This document shows positions 1-8,223 of a stretch of DNA of 64,000 nucleotides, piece after piece. Position 1 is the stretch's first letter, and each line of letters starts with the position of its first letter. The notes under the pieces are model-generated. The model saw nothing but the letters and a program-made list of their open reading frames with translations, was not told where the DNA came from and searched no databases. The stretch spans positions 4,215,001-4,279,000 of the forward strand of contig NZ_CP047656.1 of assembly GCF_009906955.1 (NCBI RefSeq), given 5' to 3'. Made by a program: the position numbers and the translations under genes. This DNA comes from Paraglaciecola mesophila. GTDB taxonomy: Bacteria > Pseudomonadota > Gammaproteobacteria > Enterobacterales > Alteromonadaceae.

Positions 1-333
1 ATTGAAGCAGGATTTTTTATCACACAAGACAAACGTGAATACAAAGGTGGCGTATTTAAAGGCGTTAAGGTGAATCAACCTGTTAGTAATGGTGGGATAG
101 GCGCTTGGCAAGTTAACGTTCGCTATGACAGGCTCGATTTAGTCGATGCCGGCATAATCGGTGGAACGCAAGATGCCTATATGGCATCCCTGATTTGGAC
201 ACTAGTAGATGACGTGCGCTTGATACTTAATTACGGCCATCTGTCTTATTCTCATGCCCTTGATATTGAACAAGGAGCGCCAGACAATTTCTCGGTGAAT
301 GTATTTGGTATTAGAGGGCAAATTGGCTTCTAA
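1..333 (+). CDS. Phosphate-selective porin (OprO/OprP-like), C-terminal part
   Basis: The reading frame is open from the first base, so the 5' end lies outside the window; 110 residues are visible. Alternating polar/aromatic beta strands (for example AWQVNVRYDRLDL and MASLIWTLVDDVRLILNYG) and a terminal phenylalanine after GIRGQIGF are the pattern of an outer-membrane beta barrel. The strand order and wording resemble the last strands of OprO/OprP-type porins, which pass phosphate or other anions across the outer membrane. The terminal aromatic residue is the usual BAM recognition signal. Specificity cannot be judged without the missing N-terminal loops. No clear terminator follows; a weak GCGAG/CTCGC pair at 351-378 lacks a T run. 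Confidence 0.7.
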   Translation: MEAGFFITQDKREYKGGVFKGVKVNQPVSNGGIGAWQVNVRYDRLDLVDAGIIGGTQDAYMASLIWTLVDDVRLILNYGHLSYSHALDIEQGAPDNFSVNVFGIRGQIGF

Positions 334-475
334 CTCTTATGCGAAAGTTAGCGAGGTAACTGATATTCATTATCTCGCCATTTATCGTTGGCAAAAAGAA
401 TGCAAGATCGCCGAGAAACATCTGCATATTTGATTTAAACTTGGCGAATCAATCGTTTTTGTTAATGAGTTTTAT

Positions 476-1387
476 ATGAAATGGCCTAACCTAAAGCACC
501 TACATTACCTCGTCACACTCCATCAAGAACAACATTTCCACCGTGCTGCTGCTCACTGCCATGTGAGTCAATCAACCCTTAGTACTGCCATTCAGAATTT
601 AGAAGAGCAATTTGGCTGTCAGTTGCTAGAGCGAGAGCATAAAACCTTTGTGTTCACACCTTTTGGTTTAGAGTTGGTGGAGCGTAGCCGCCGTTTGCTT
701 AACGATGCGAATGAGTTGGTGGATTTCGCGCAAACGGCAGGAAATTGGCAATCGGGTAATTTGAAAATAGGGGTTATTCCGACGATTGCCCCGTTCTTTT
801 TTGAAGGGCTAATTGGTGCAGTAAAAGAGCATTTGCCTGACATCTCATTGCAACTACAAGAAGATACCACCACGAATTTACTCAGTCAGTTAAATGAAGG
901 GGTACTTGATTTATTGGTCTTAGCCTTACCCATGGAAACACCAGGCTGCAAACAATTGGTTATCGGTCATGATCCCTTTCATCTCATTGCACATTCTGAC
1001 CTAGTTGATACCTTACCTATGCCAATGGATGTGTCGGCACTGCCTGCTAAGAGTGTGTTTTTGCTACAACAAGAGCATTGCATGACCGGCCACGCGGTAA
1101 GCGCCTGTAATTTACGTCATAAAGAGCAGGTCAATACATTGGCTGCCAGTAGTTTATATACCTTGGTGCAGCTAGCTAACAGTAAACTTGGCTTCACTTT
1201 TATGCCCGAGTTAGCGATAAAAAATCATATTCTGAGTACCTCAAAGCTGGTGTCTTTGCCTGCTGAAGACAGTGCTTATCGGGAAATTGGTTTAGTGTGG
1301 CGCAACGCTACCACCCGTGTGCGCTTGTTTCGTCGCTTGGCAGAGTTACTTTCACCGCTGACACCGGTTCCTACCTTGAAAAAATAA
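476..1387 (+). CDS. oxyR: OxyR-type hydrogen peroxide-sensing LysR regulator
   Basis: A 303-residue LysR-family activator. Residues 1-65 form the winged helix-turn-helix (HFHRAAAHCHVSQSTLSTAI) and the rest is the periplasmic-binding-like sensor. The diagnostic feature is HCMTGHAVSAC: Cys202 and Cys211 are nine residues apart, as are the redox pair Cys199/Cys208 of E. coli OxyR, whose disulfide switches the protein on. The flanking text (ASSLYTLVQLANSKLGFTFMPELAI) also follows the OxyR pattern. It is therefore expected to activate peroxide-defence genes, though no catalase or peroxidase gene is in the window. The start is ATG 476 with only a weak Shine-Dalgarno sequence. It follows the porin in the same direction after about 140 bases. 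Confidence 0.87.
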   Translation: MKWPNLKHLHYLVTLHQEQHFHRAAAHCHVSQSTLSTAIQNLEEQFGCQLLEREHKTFVFTPFGLELVERSRRLLNDANELVDFAQTAGNWQSGNLKIGVIPTIAPFFFEGLIGAVKEHLPDISLQLQEDTTTNLLSQLNEGVLDLLVLALPMETPGCKQLVIGHDPFHLIAHSDLVDTLPMPMDVSALPAKSVFLLQQEHCMTGHAVSACNLRHKEQVNTLAASSLYTLVQLANSKLGFTFMPELAIKNHILSTSKLVSLPAEDSAYREIGLVWRNATTRVRLFRRLAELLSPLTPVPTLKK

Positions 1388-1459
1388 TTCTACTTTAGTC
1401 AAACTTTTTAAACCCGCGTCTCGACTTAATATTGAGTCAACACAATAGGGAAAAATTTG

Positions 1460-2008
1460 GTGTTTGAGAAGAGCGACGAACAGCTAATAGAGAAAGCGTT
1501 GAAAGGGCAGAAGAAAGCCTGGTTCAGCTTACTCAGACGCTATGAAAAGCCCGTTTATCATTACGGGCTGCGCATGACAGGAAATAACGCCGACGCGCTG
1601 GACCTAATGCAGGACGTGTTTATTTCGGTATTTCGAAATTTGTCGTCCTATCGAAGTGAGGGAAGCTTTAAAGGCTGGTTATTTCGTATCGCCCATTACC
1701 GCTGTATCGAGTTTTATCGGCGAAAACGCCCCATGCAAGGACTAGAGGATACGCCTGACATTCCCTGTACTGCACAGCATACTGAGCAACTTATCGAAAA
1801 TACGCAACGTAATGCCCAACTGGTCAGTGCAATGCAACAGCTTCCTTTGGCGCAAAAGTCCGTGGTTGAACTGAAATTTTTTGGTCATTTTACCTTTGAA
1901 GAAATCGCCCAACAAACCGGTATGTCTGTCAATACGGCAAAGTCTCGGTTGTATGGGGCGTTAGCAAAATTGAAAACCTTAATGGAGGTGGATTATGTCG
2001 AGCTATGA
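1460..2008 (+). CDS. ECF-type sigma-70 factor (RpoE-like)
   Basis: A 182-residue extracytoplasmic-function sigma factor. Region 2 (about residues 20-90) contains DALDLMQDVFISVFRNL and the promoter-melting segment ending in FKGWLFRIAHYRCIEFYRRKRP. Region 4 (about 125-178) has the helix-turn-helix FTFEEIAQQTGMSVNTAKSR that reads the -35 element. It opens a three-gene operon: the next gene overlaps by 14 bases and encodes a membrane protein placed like an anti-sigma factor. A GTG at 1460, nine bases after AGGG, is chosen as the start; a TTG at 1457 directly before it is the alternative. I could not identify a convincing autoregulated ECF promoter in the short gap upstream. The inducing signal is unknown. 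Confidence 0.88.
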   Translation: MFEKSDEQLIEKALKGQKKAWFSLLRRYEKPVYHYGLRMTGNNADALDLMQDVFISVFRNLSSYRSEGSFKGWLFRIAHYRCIEFYRRKRPMQGLEDTPDIPCTAQHTEQLIENTQRNAQLVSAMQQLPLAQKSVVELKFFGHFTFEEIAQQTGMSVNTAKSRLYGALAKLKTLMEVDYVEL

Positions 2009-2645
2009 CAACGCCGAACTTCTAGCTTTGTGGCTAGAAGGCAAACTGACCCCAAAACAACGGGACGAATTTGAACAACGCTGTATCCAGGATAGTCAAT
2101 TTGCTGAGCAGGTGGATACGGCCGCTATGGTTAAAATAGGTGCTGATGATTATTCCTCTTCTGAGGTCCCAAAGTGGAATAAAGCCGCTACTTTTGAGCC
2201 CCAGCATGCCCGTAATAGTTGGTCGTGGTTATCCGGTGTATCTTTCGTGACGTCAGCGCTGGCTATTGTGCTGGTGTTAACGGGGACGCAAGTCACCACT
2301 TCTGAGGGGGAGCTGCGTATTCGCTTCGGCTCAGGGCAGTCAGAACAGGCATTAGCGAAATTAGTAGATAGCAAGTTAGATGCGTTTAAACAAAATCAAC
2401 AAGAAGCGTTTAGCTTGTATGCACAAACGCTGCAGCAGCAACAGCTAGAGAGTGCGAGTCAACTAACGAATTACCTTTTGACCTCTAGTCGCAAAGAGCG
2501 TCGTGAAGACTTCGCTGAACTCATTAAGTTCGTGAATCAGCAGCGTAGCGATGACCAACTTTTCTATGCTCGCCAACTCAATCAATTACAACAAGACGTT
2601 TACTTGGATGCAAATGGCATCAAAGTAGACGGTACGCAACAGTAG
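1995..2645 (+). CDS. Putative membrane anti-sigma factor with periplasmic coiled coil
   Basis: A 216-residue protein with no catalytic motif. An acidic cytoplasmic N-terminus (about 1-70, with ALWLEGKLTPKQRDEFEQ resembling the zinc-less anti-sigma helical fold) is followed by one membrane segment at about 75-97 (SFVTSALAIVLVLTG). A Gln/Leu-rich, probably coiled-coil periplasmic region runs to the end. Position (start inside the sigma gene, good GGAGGTG ribosome site at 1984-1990) and topology are those of an anti-sigma partner that holds the ECF factor at the membrane until envelope stress. Sequence similarity to named anti-sigma families is too weak for me to be certain, so the role is inferred from context. 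Confidence 0.7.
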   Translation: MSSYDNAELLALWLEGKLTPKQRDEFEQRCIQDSQFAEQVDTAAMVKIGADDYSSSEVPKWNKAATFEPQHARNSWSWLSGVSFVTSALAIVLVLTGTQVTTSEGELRIRFGSGQSEQALAKLVDSKLDAFKQNQQEAFSLYAQTLQQQQLESASQLTNYLLTSSRKERREDFAELIKFVNQQRSDDQLFYARQLNQLQQDVYLDANGIKVDGTQQ

Positions 2646-2655
2646 AGGTAACCCT

Positions 2656-3591
2656 ATGAAAATGTCTAAACGTATTTATGCTCTTAGCGCCTTAGTTGCC
2701 AGTATGTGGGCCTTGCCCATTGCCGCAAAGACTGACATGAATGCATTAACCGGTGAGCTTGAGATTATGAGCAGCATTTTGCAAACCGCACTCAAGCAAG
2801 ATAACCAAAGAGGAAGTCTGAGCATACGAGATATCGACTATACCTATCTGCAAGATCAGGGCGTGGTCTTTAAAATGACAATGAACCACTATGGTTACAG
2901 ACAAGTTTTTGCGTTTATCGATGGGCATCCATCTGTTCCTGTTGCGCCAATCGCACCGAATGTGTTTCATCTCAAGGACGGGGATATCGACATTCGTATC
3001 GATGAAGATGAAATAGAGGACGCGGTAGAAGAGGCCATGGAGCAAGCTGAATATCTATCGCAGGAATCCATCAGTAAAATACGTTCGCTAGGGGAAAAGC
3101 TGCGCGAATTATCATGGGAAGAGCGAGACTATCAACGTCGCCGACGTGATCTTGAATTCGAAAAAAGCAATAGCGACAATGAACGCAAAGCCGACATTGA
3201 AGAACAGCTAAGTGAACTGAATGCAGAGCTAAAAAAGATCCAACTTAAACGCACAGAAGTTGAACGTTACAAAACAAAAACTGAAACCGAGCGACAAGCA
3301 TTGGTCAAACAACGTAAAGAGGCCGCTGCGCACGAGCGTAAGGGATTTCTAACGAGTTTTGAGCAGAACTTAGGACAAGTGTTGTGTCGCTATGGTGCCG
3401 GGCTTAAGGCGCTTGATGACAAAGAGCATGTAAATTTTGTGCTGAGTGATTTTGATTCGTCAAATAGGCGAGCACAGCAAAGTAGCCAAGACCGTGTTTA
3501 TGTATTCAAACACAGTGACATTCAAGCGTGCGTGAAAGACAAAATCAATCAGGAACGTTTACTGCAAAACGGTCAAGTGTATGGTTTTTAA
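2656..3591 (+). CDS. Exported coiled-coil protein of the ECF operon
   Basis: A 311-residue protein that I do not recognise as a named family. It begins with a signal peptide (KRIYALSALVASMWALPIAAK, cleavage near residue 24) and has a beta-rich first third. An acidic patch (DGDIDIRIDEDEIEDAVEEA, about 115-134) comes before a long charged heptad region (about 140-225, rich in E, R, K and L) typical of a coiled coil. The last 75 residues look globular and contain two cysteines (VLCRYGAG and IQACVKD). Only 10 bases separate it from the anti-sigma-like gene, with ribosome site AGAGGT, so it is the third gene of that operon. It could be a periplasmic sensor or structural partner for the anti-sigma factor. 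It is followed by a clear terminator. Confidence 0.75.
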   Translation: MKMSKRIYALSALVASMWALPIAAKTDMNALTGELEIMSSILQTALKQDNQRGSLSIRDIDYTYLQDQGVVFKMTMNHYGYRQVFAFIDGHPSVPVAPIAPNVFHLKDGDIDIRIDEDEIEDAVEEAMEQAEYLSQESISKIRSLGEKLRELSWEERDYQRRRRDLEFEKSNSDNERKADIEEQLSELNAELKKIQLKRTEVERYKTKTETERQALVKQRKEAAAHERKGFLTSFEQNLGQVLCRYGAGLKALDDKEHVNFVLSDFDSSNRRAQQSSQDRVYVFKHSDIQACVKDKINQERLLQNGQVYGF

Positions 3592-3646
3592 ACTGTCGTC
3601 TTGCAGTGCAAGCTCAGCTTAATTTCAACATACAAAGTGTTTTATC

Positions 3647-3677
3647 GCCGCTATTTCTCTCAAAGTAGCGGCTTTTT
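3647..3677 (+). terminator. Rho-independent terminator of the ECF sigma operon
   Basis: Arms GCCGCTA (3647-3653) and TAGCGGC (3666-3672) are perfectly complementary, and the pairing can be extended by a few A-T pairs inside the loop. A T run follows directly, 56 bases after the operon's last stop codon. Confidence 0.85.
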
Positions 3678-3885
3678 TGCCTTAGGGCTTGTTTTGTCGT
3701 CACGCAATTTGGCTTATGTCTATCTAATCCACTGATATATATGCCTATCATCCACATCTATTGGTAATAATCTCCTTCGTTCCATAAATTGTTACCTGAA
3801 TCATTATGTCGGGTTATTAGCTAGGGTACTGTTGTGGTTTACACCATGAGTCTATTTGGTTGCTAATAGGAACAAAGGTATACAA

Positions 3886-4329
3886 ATGAATATTGAAAGC
3901 ATGTCAGGTCTTGAATTGATGCAGGCTGTGGCGCGAGGTGACTTGCCGCATCCGAGTATGGCGCAAACGATACCAATGAAGTTTGTTTCGGTGGACAAAG
4001 GCGTCGCAGTTTTTGAAGCGATGGCTGATGAAAGGCATACCAACCCATTAGGTGGTGTGCATGGAGGGTTTGCCGCAACCGTACTGGACTCCGTTACTGC
4101 GTGTGCAGTGCATAGCATGTTAGAAGCAGGAATAGGTTATGGGACCATCGACTTGAATGTGAAAATGCTAAAAGCAGTACCTAAAGGCACGCCGTTAATA
4201 GCTGAAGGCAAAGTGATTAGTATGTCCAATTCATTAGGCGTTTCTGAGGGAAGGTTAACTGATGGGACGGGTAAAATTTACGCTTATGCTTCTGCTACAT
4301 GTATGATCATGCGAGCGAAGAAACGCTAG
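3886..4329 (+). CDS. PaaI-type hotdog-fold thioesterase
   Basis: A 147-residue single-domain hotdog protein of the PaaI/YbgC-like acyl-CoA thioesterase group. The hallmark is HTNPLGGVHGGFAATVLDSV, where the HGG stretch and following helix form the CoA-thioester site. GTIDLNVKMLKAVPKGTPLIAEG gives the following central strands. These enzymes hydrolyse acyl- or aryl-CoA thioesters in the cytoplasm; the substrate cannot be read from sequence. I start it at ATG 3886, seven bases after AAAGGT; an upstream TTG at 3856 would add ten unlikely residues. It stands alone between two terminator or repeat regions. The stop codon is immediately followed by a copy of the dispersed TACCAAT palindrome. Confidence 0.82.
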   Translation: MNIESMSGLELMQAVARGDLPHPSMAQTIPMKFVSVDKGVAVFEAMADERHTNPLGGVHGGFAATVLDSVTACAVHSMLEAGIGYGTIDLNVKMLKAVPKGTPLIAEGKVISMSNSLGVSEGRLTDGTGKIYAYASATCMIMRAKKR

Positions 4330-4384
4330 TACCAATTACAATAAATAATTAACCACTCAGAAAAAATTTCAAGGAATGGTATAA
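4328..4384. repeat. Dispersed TACCAAT/ATTGGTA palindromic element, copy 1
   Basis: Directly at the thioesterase stop codon: TACCAATTACAAT at the left, ATTAACCACTCAG in the middle and GGAATGGTATA at the right. The same order of blocks, inverted, is found at 45813-45863. The ends are partly complementary. Confidence 0.6.
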
Positions 4385-4491
4385 GCCTTCCTTTTAGTAT
4401 AGCGGGGCATTTTGTAGCGAAACGCGTTGTTTGTCGAAAAAGTGTCTTATTTTTATGGGCATAATGGCCTTTTACATATTAGGAGTAGTGA

Positions 4492-5841
4492 ATGAGTTTG
4501 ATGTGCGTGGGCAACCATAATGCGTATGGCAAATGGCTTAAAAGTGCATTTGTGGTGTTTACCTTGAGCTTGGGGGGCAAATCGTTTGCTGAAAACCGAA
4601 TTGATACCCAACGCCCTGATGCCCCAGAGCTTGCTGCTTATGGTAAGCACAGTATCGGTGTGCGTCAGCTTGAAGTGATAAACCCAAATCAAATTGACAT
4701 ACTAAAACTCGATACACAAAAAGCTCAACCTACTGAGCTACCGCGTTATGACAGACCACTAACACTGGAGGTATGGTATCCCGCATTAAAAAGTAGTACG
4801 GGTAATACTGTGCTTGACGCCTATATGCGTGACGGCAAAACTCAAGTCGCTTTGCATGGCAAAGCCGTGCGTGATGCTAAGCCTGAAATGACTGATTCTG
4901 CTTTTCCGTTAGTGCTCATTTCCCACGGATACCCAGGCAATCGTTTTTTGCTAGCACACTTGGCTGAAAATATTGCTTCAAAGGGCTATGTAGTGGTGTC
5001 TATTGATCACACAGATTCAACTTATCGTACGAAAGCAGCGTTTTCGTCGACCTTGGTCAACCGCCCAGTGGATCAGCTTTTTGTGTTAGCACAAATAGAG
5101 GAGATGTCGAAAGACAAAGACTCATTCTTATTTGGTTTAGTTGACACTGAAGATACCGGCTTAATCGGGTATTCCATGGGGGGATACGGTGCCGTCATTA
5201 ATGCTGGCGCAGGGGTAACTAAGCAAGCGGCGATGAGTCAACAAGGTGCGCCTTTTGGTACACTCAAACGCCATCAAACCGGTATAAAAGCCGGTGCGGA
5301 TAAACGTTTAAAGACGGTAATAGCATTTGCGCCGTGGGGAATGAATTACCACATGTTTAGTCATGACACGCTTCAAGAGATCAGTGTACCTATGTTATTG
5401 GTTGCCGGCTCGCAAGATGATGTATCAGGTTACGAAAATGGCGTGCGCGCAATTTGGCAAGGCGCAACCAATGTGAACCGTTCATTGCTTACCTATGACA
5501 ATGCTAATCACAACGCGGGTGCTGTAATGCCTGCTCCAGAAGAGTCTTATGTATTTGATGAAGAGCTGGGTTTTAATATCAGCGAACACTATATCGATGC
5601 AGTGTGGGACAACGCACGTATGAACAATATTGCTCAGCATTTTGTTACAGCGTGGCTCGATAAGTACCTGAAAAACGACGCTGACAAAGCGGCTTATTTG
5701 GAGCTCGTGCCGAATTCTAATGACGGCGTTTATGCACGCGATGAGCAGGGTAACCCCAAGCCAGAACATACCTACTGGAAAGGCTTTGCTAATCGCACCG
5801 CCAAAGGTTTACGTTTTGAGCGTCTAGCCGCTGGAGAATAA
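4492..5841 (+). CDS. Exported alpha/beta hydrolase (dienelactone / PAF-acetylhydrolase-like)
   Basis: A 449-residue secreted or periplasmic serine hydrolase. The N-terminus carries a probable signal peptide (hydrophobic AFVVFTLSLGGKSFA, cleavage near residue 33). The hydrolase core has the oxyanion segment LVLISHGYPGN (about 140-150), the nucleophile elbow GYSMG with Ser228, an acid-containing strand (VPMLLVAGSQDD) and a histidine in DNANHNAG. This resembles the platelet-activating-factor acetylhydrolase/dienelactone hydrolase superfamily, which cleaves small esters; the true substrate is unknown. Start ATG 4492 follows AGGAG at 4481-4485. It is monocistronic, with more than 150 bases on each side. 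Confidence 0.8.
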   Translation: MSLMCVGNHNAYGKWLKSAFVVFTLSLGGKSFAENRIDTQRPDAPELAAYGKHSIGVRQLEVINPNQIDILKLDTQKAQPTELPRYDRPLTLEVWYPALKSSTGNTVLDAYMRDGKTQVALHGKAVRDAKPEMTDSAFPLVLISHGYPGNRFLLAHLAENIASKGYVVVSIDHTDSTYRTKAAFSSTLVNRPVDQLFVLAQIEEMSKDKDSFLFGLVDTEDTGLIGYSMGGYGAVINAGAGVTKQAAMSQQGAPFGTLKRHQTGIKAGADKRLKTVIAFAPWGMNYHMFSHDTLQEISVPMLLVAGSQDDVSGYENGVRAIWQGATNVNRSLLTYDNANHNAGAVMPAPEESYVFDEELGFNISEHYIDAVWDNARMNNIAQHFVTAWLDKYLKNDADKAAYLELVPNSNDGVYARDEQGNPKPEHTYWKGFANRTAKGLRFERLAAGE

Positions 5842-6158
5842 ATCGGTATTAAGTCCCTTTATGTATCTATACGTTTAGGGGCTGACCTTATCACCTAAGC
5901 CTAAGCGCGAGTGCTCCTGGGAAGTGCGTCTAAAACGTGCGCCTAAGGCGCGTGCCTTCACGTAATGACCTTAAACTGTCACGAACAAAAGAGTAAATAC
6001 AGCGGTAAAATTTACATTTACTGCCTCTAATTACGGTGTATTTATTGCCTTTGTAATTGTAACTTATTGATTTTAGTTAAGTATATATATGGCTTTGGTT
6101 TTGCTTTCTAGCTATCAGCGCAATAATAAGAAACGTTGAAAGCAAGGCTAGTAACCGT
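5842..6158. other. Intergenic region upstream of the mgtC-family gene
   Basis: A 317-base gap with no supported gene. The first half is GC-richer and holds the hairpin GCGCC-TAA-GGCGC near 5950, without a T run. The second half is AT-rich (5980-6100) and probably contains the promoter of the downstream gene, but I cannot single out a convincing -35/-10 pair. Confidence 0.5.
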
Positions 6159-6632
6159 ATGGATTTTATTCCAGATCATTTAATTAATTTTGAGATCGAC
6201 ATACAACTCGTCATTTATCATTTCTTCCAGTTGGGTCTGGCATTTTTGTTTGCATTACCCATAGCATTAAACCGCGAAAGTGGTTCAAGAGGTGCCGGAT
6301 TGCGCACTTTCCCCCTGGTGGCTTTGGCATCGTGCGCGTTTATGCTCATCGCAATGAATGCTTATGCCGAAGGAGACGGAGAAGCCGAAGCAAGAGTGAT
6401 GTACGGGGTAATCACAGGGATCGGTTTTATCGGAGGTGGCGCTATTTTCAAGCAAGACGATGGCGCAAGTGGAACCGCTACTGCAGCAGGGATTTGGAAC
6501 ACAGGGGCTATCGGGATTGCCGTTGCCTACCAAAATTACGAGATTGCGTTGATTTTATCGATTATGAATTTTTGTATTTTTCGCTTTGCTAAAACAATCA
6601 AGCTGAAAAAGCGTAATCAACCGGACGATTAG
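6159..6632 (+). CDS. MgtC/SapB-family inner-membrane protein
   Basis: A 157-residue multi-spanning membrane protein. It shows the family's core: ALPIALNRESGSRGAGLRTF (about 36-55, the conserved R-E/A-G-LRT loop), then GVITGIGFIGGGAIF and TAAGIWNTGAIGIAVA. About four membrane helices are visible and the short charged tail lacks the C-terminal ACT-like domain of Salmonella MgtC. MgtC proteins act at the inner membrane in low-magnesium adaptation and inhibit the F-type ATPase in some pathogens; whether that holds for this short environmental form is unknown. No magnesium-transporter gene is adjacent. The start is ATG 6159 with AAGG about eleven bases upstream. Confidence 0.85.
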   Translation: MDFIPDHLINFEIDIQLVIYHFFQLGLAFLFALPIALNRESGSRGAGLRTFPLVALASCAFMLIAMNAYAEGDGEAEARVMYGVITGIGFIGGGAIFKQDDGASGTATAAGIWNTGAIGIAVAYQNYEIALILSIMNFCIFRFAKTIKLKKRNQPDD

Positions 6633-6785
6633 CCAACCACTCAATGAACTACGCAAAGAGTCAACGCATCAATCTATTTTGTACTTCAGTGATATACTGT
6701 GGTTCACGAGAACGTCATGAAACGCCCAATTCGACATGGGCACTATTCGCAATATTGGCTGACGCCGAATGCAAAAGGAAAGAAA

Positions 6786-7331
6786 ATGAAATCGAATAAC
6801 ATCCTATTACTTAGCGCACTGTTAATCAGCAGCCTATTCATTGGTGGCTGCGCCAGCCAACCGGATTATCGCGAGGCCACTCGAGGCGGCTTTGGGTATA
6901 ACGAGAGTAAATTTACCGATACCCAATATAGAGTGAATTTTAAGGCCCGGGGAACGGATAAATCAAAAGCCATGGATTACGCAATGCTTCGTGCTGCTGA
7001 GCTAACCTTAGAGCAAGAATACGATTGGTTTGTGGTAACAGACAGAGAAACCTTAGTCGATAAAGAACAGGTACAAGTTAGCCCACAAGTTGGCTTTAGT
7101 CGACGTTATGCGACGGTAACAGATTGTGGTGCGCTTACGTGTCGCACGTCACGTTTCCCTCGTAGTCAATTTGAAACTGGCGTGTTCATTGGCGGATCTG
7201 AGCAGAGCGAAATTGAGAGTATTTTAAATATTGAAATGGGCAAGGGAGCGCAGCCCGACGCCGGAACCAGTTTTGATGCGCGACAAGTCGTTGAAAACTT
7301 AGGCCCGAAAAAGGATAAAGTGCAAGAGTAG
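6786..7331 (+). CDS. CC0125/CC1285-like lipoprotein
   Basis: A 181-residue lipoprotein. ATG 6786 after AAAGGA gives a clean lipoprotein signal (MKSNNILLLSALLISS... then FIGGC) with the lipidated Cys near residue 22; the open frame extends further upstream but the extra residues do not look like a signal. The segment YRVNFKARGTDKSKAMDYAM and LRAAELTLEQEYDWFVVTD follows the conserved core of small alphaproteobacterial/gammaproteobacterial lipoproteins of the CC0125/CC1285 type, whose function is unknown. A cysteine pair in TDCGALTCRTSR could form a disulfide. It is monocistronic. Confidence 0.72.
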   Translation: MKSNNILLLSALLISSLFIGGCASQPDYREATRGGFGYNESKFTDTQYRVNFKARGTDKSKAMDYAMLRAAELTLEQEYDWFVVTDRETLVDKEQVQVSPQVGFSRRYATVTDCGALTCRTSRFPRSQFETGVFIGGSEQSEIESILNIEMGKGAQPDAGTSFDARQVVENLGPKKDKVQE

Positions 7332-7403
7332 TCATTAAGCACTGCACTCTATCGACTTAAATGCCTGTGCTCTAGAACAGCAAACGCGCTGTAAACCATC
7401 ATT

Positions 7404-7440
7404 AAGTCGCTCAATCGTGTAACGCGTTGAGCGGCTTATT
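7404..7440. terminator. Possible bidirectional terminator between convergent genes
   Basis: Arms AAGTCGCTCAA (7404-7414) and TTGAGCGGCTT (7427-7437) pair with one mismatch between the convergent lipoprotein and oxidoreductase genes. Only short T/A tracts flank it. Confidence 0.45.
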
Positions 7441-7473
7441 CGACGCGTTGTGATAAGTCGCCAGTTCAGACAA

Positions 7474-8106
7474 TCAGTAAGCTACACTAATACGCTGATT
7501 AAGGTGTTCACCCTGCTGAGCTTCATCAATCATGGCTTTGGCATAATCAGTGACCGAGATTTTGCTTTCACCATCACTGTTGGTGAAAAACGCATCTCCA
7601 CCAATGCGATACTCACCTTCACTATCACCAGGATAAAGCACGGCTGCTGGGCTAACAAACGTCCACTGGGTGTTCAATTTATTGCTACGAAATACCCTTA
7701 ATGCTTCGCCTTGGGCTAGGGCTTCGTCTTTAAATTCAGCAGGAAAGTCAGGAGAGGTAACAAGCGCTACACCTGGTGCTACTTCTAAGCTTCCTGCGCC
7801 GCCGACCCACAACAGGCGTTTTTGGGTATTAGCTAACGCGACCAATAAACGTTTAGCAGTTTGTGCTACGAGGTCGTGGTTGCCGGCTGCACGGCCACTA
7901 ACTGAAGCAATGACCACGTCAGCTCCCTCAACAACGGGTGCAAAATCAGCGCTGCTATGTAAGTCAAATGCACGTGTTGATACACCTTTAATGGTTAATT
8001 TCGTAGGATCACGTACTATTGCGATCACGTCATGGCCTCGTGCTTTGGCTTCTGCTACTAGCGCGTTGCCTACCCAACCTGTTGCTCCTAATATTGCTAT
8101 TTTCAT
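7474..8106 (-). CDS. NAD(P)-binding Rossmann-fold oxidoreductase (YwnB/NmrA-like)
   Basis: A 210-residue atypical short-chain reductase. The dinucleotide-binding motif GATGWVG lies at residues 7-13, directly after the first beta strand (MKIAILG), and a basic residue in VRDPTKL suggests NADPH. The family (NAD(P)H-binding, PF13460, e.g. B. subtilis YwnB) is related to NmrA sensors and flavin or quinone reductases, and lacks the classical YxxxK site here. ATG 8106 with GGAG eight bases upstream is the start; the TTG two codons earlier is not needed. It is transcribed divergently from a LysR regulator 117 bases away, a common arrangement in which the regulator controls the enzyme. Confidence 0.82.
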   Translation of the reverse strand: MKIAILGATGWVGNALVAEAKARGHDVIAIVRDPTKLTIKGVSTRAFDLHSSADFAPVVEGADVVIASVSGRAAGNHDLVAQTAKRLLVALANTQKRLLWVGGAGSLEVAPGVALVTSPDFPAEFKDEALAQGEALRVFRSNKLNTQWTFVSPAAVLYPGDSEGEYRIGGDAFFTNSDGESKISVTDYAKAMIDEAQQGEHLNQRISVAY

Positions 8107-8223
8107 TATCAAACTCCAATTGCTTTTTTTGTATTGCGTTAAGAAAGTAAAGCCAGTTTACTTGTGGTGGTATAAGTGATAAATATTCATTTTTGATAAT
8201 AATTAGTTCAATTTAGGTTACTA
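8107..8223. promoter_or_regulatory. Divergent promoter region of the oxidoreductase and lysR genes
   Basis: A 117-base AT-rich gap between divergent starts. It includes interrupted palindromic A/T runs around 8175-8210 (ATAAATATTC...TTGATAATAATTAG) compatible with a LysR T-N11-A box, but no single site is certain. Confidence 0.4.

Noticed and set aside
1401..1425. AAC/CGTC pair as an ECF autoregulated promoter
   Set aside because: The spacing (12 bases) is too short for the -35/-10 elements of ECF sigma factors.
7670..8179. 169-residue frame opposite the NAD(P)-binding oxidoreductase
   Set aside because: Antisense to a well-supported enzyme and rich in Ala/Pro/Thr as expected of a shadow frame.
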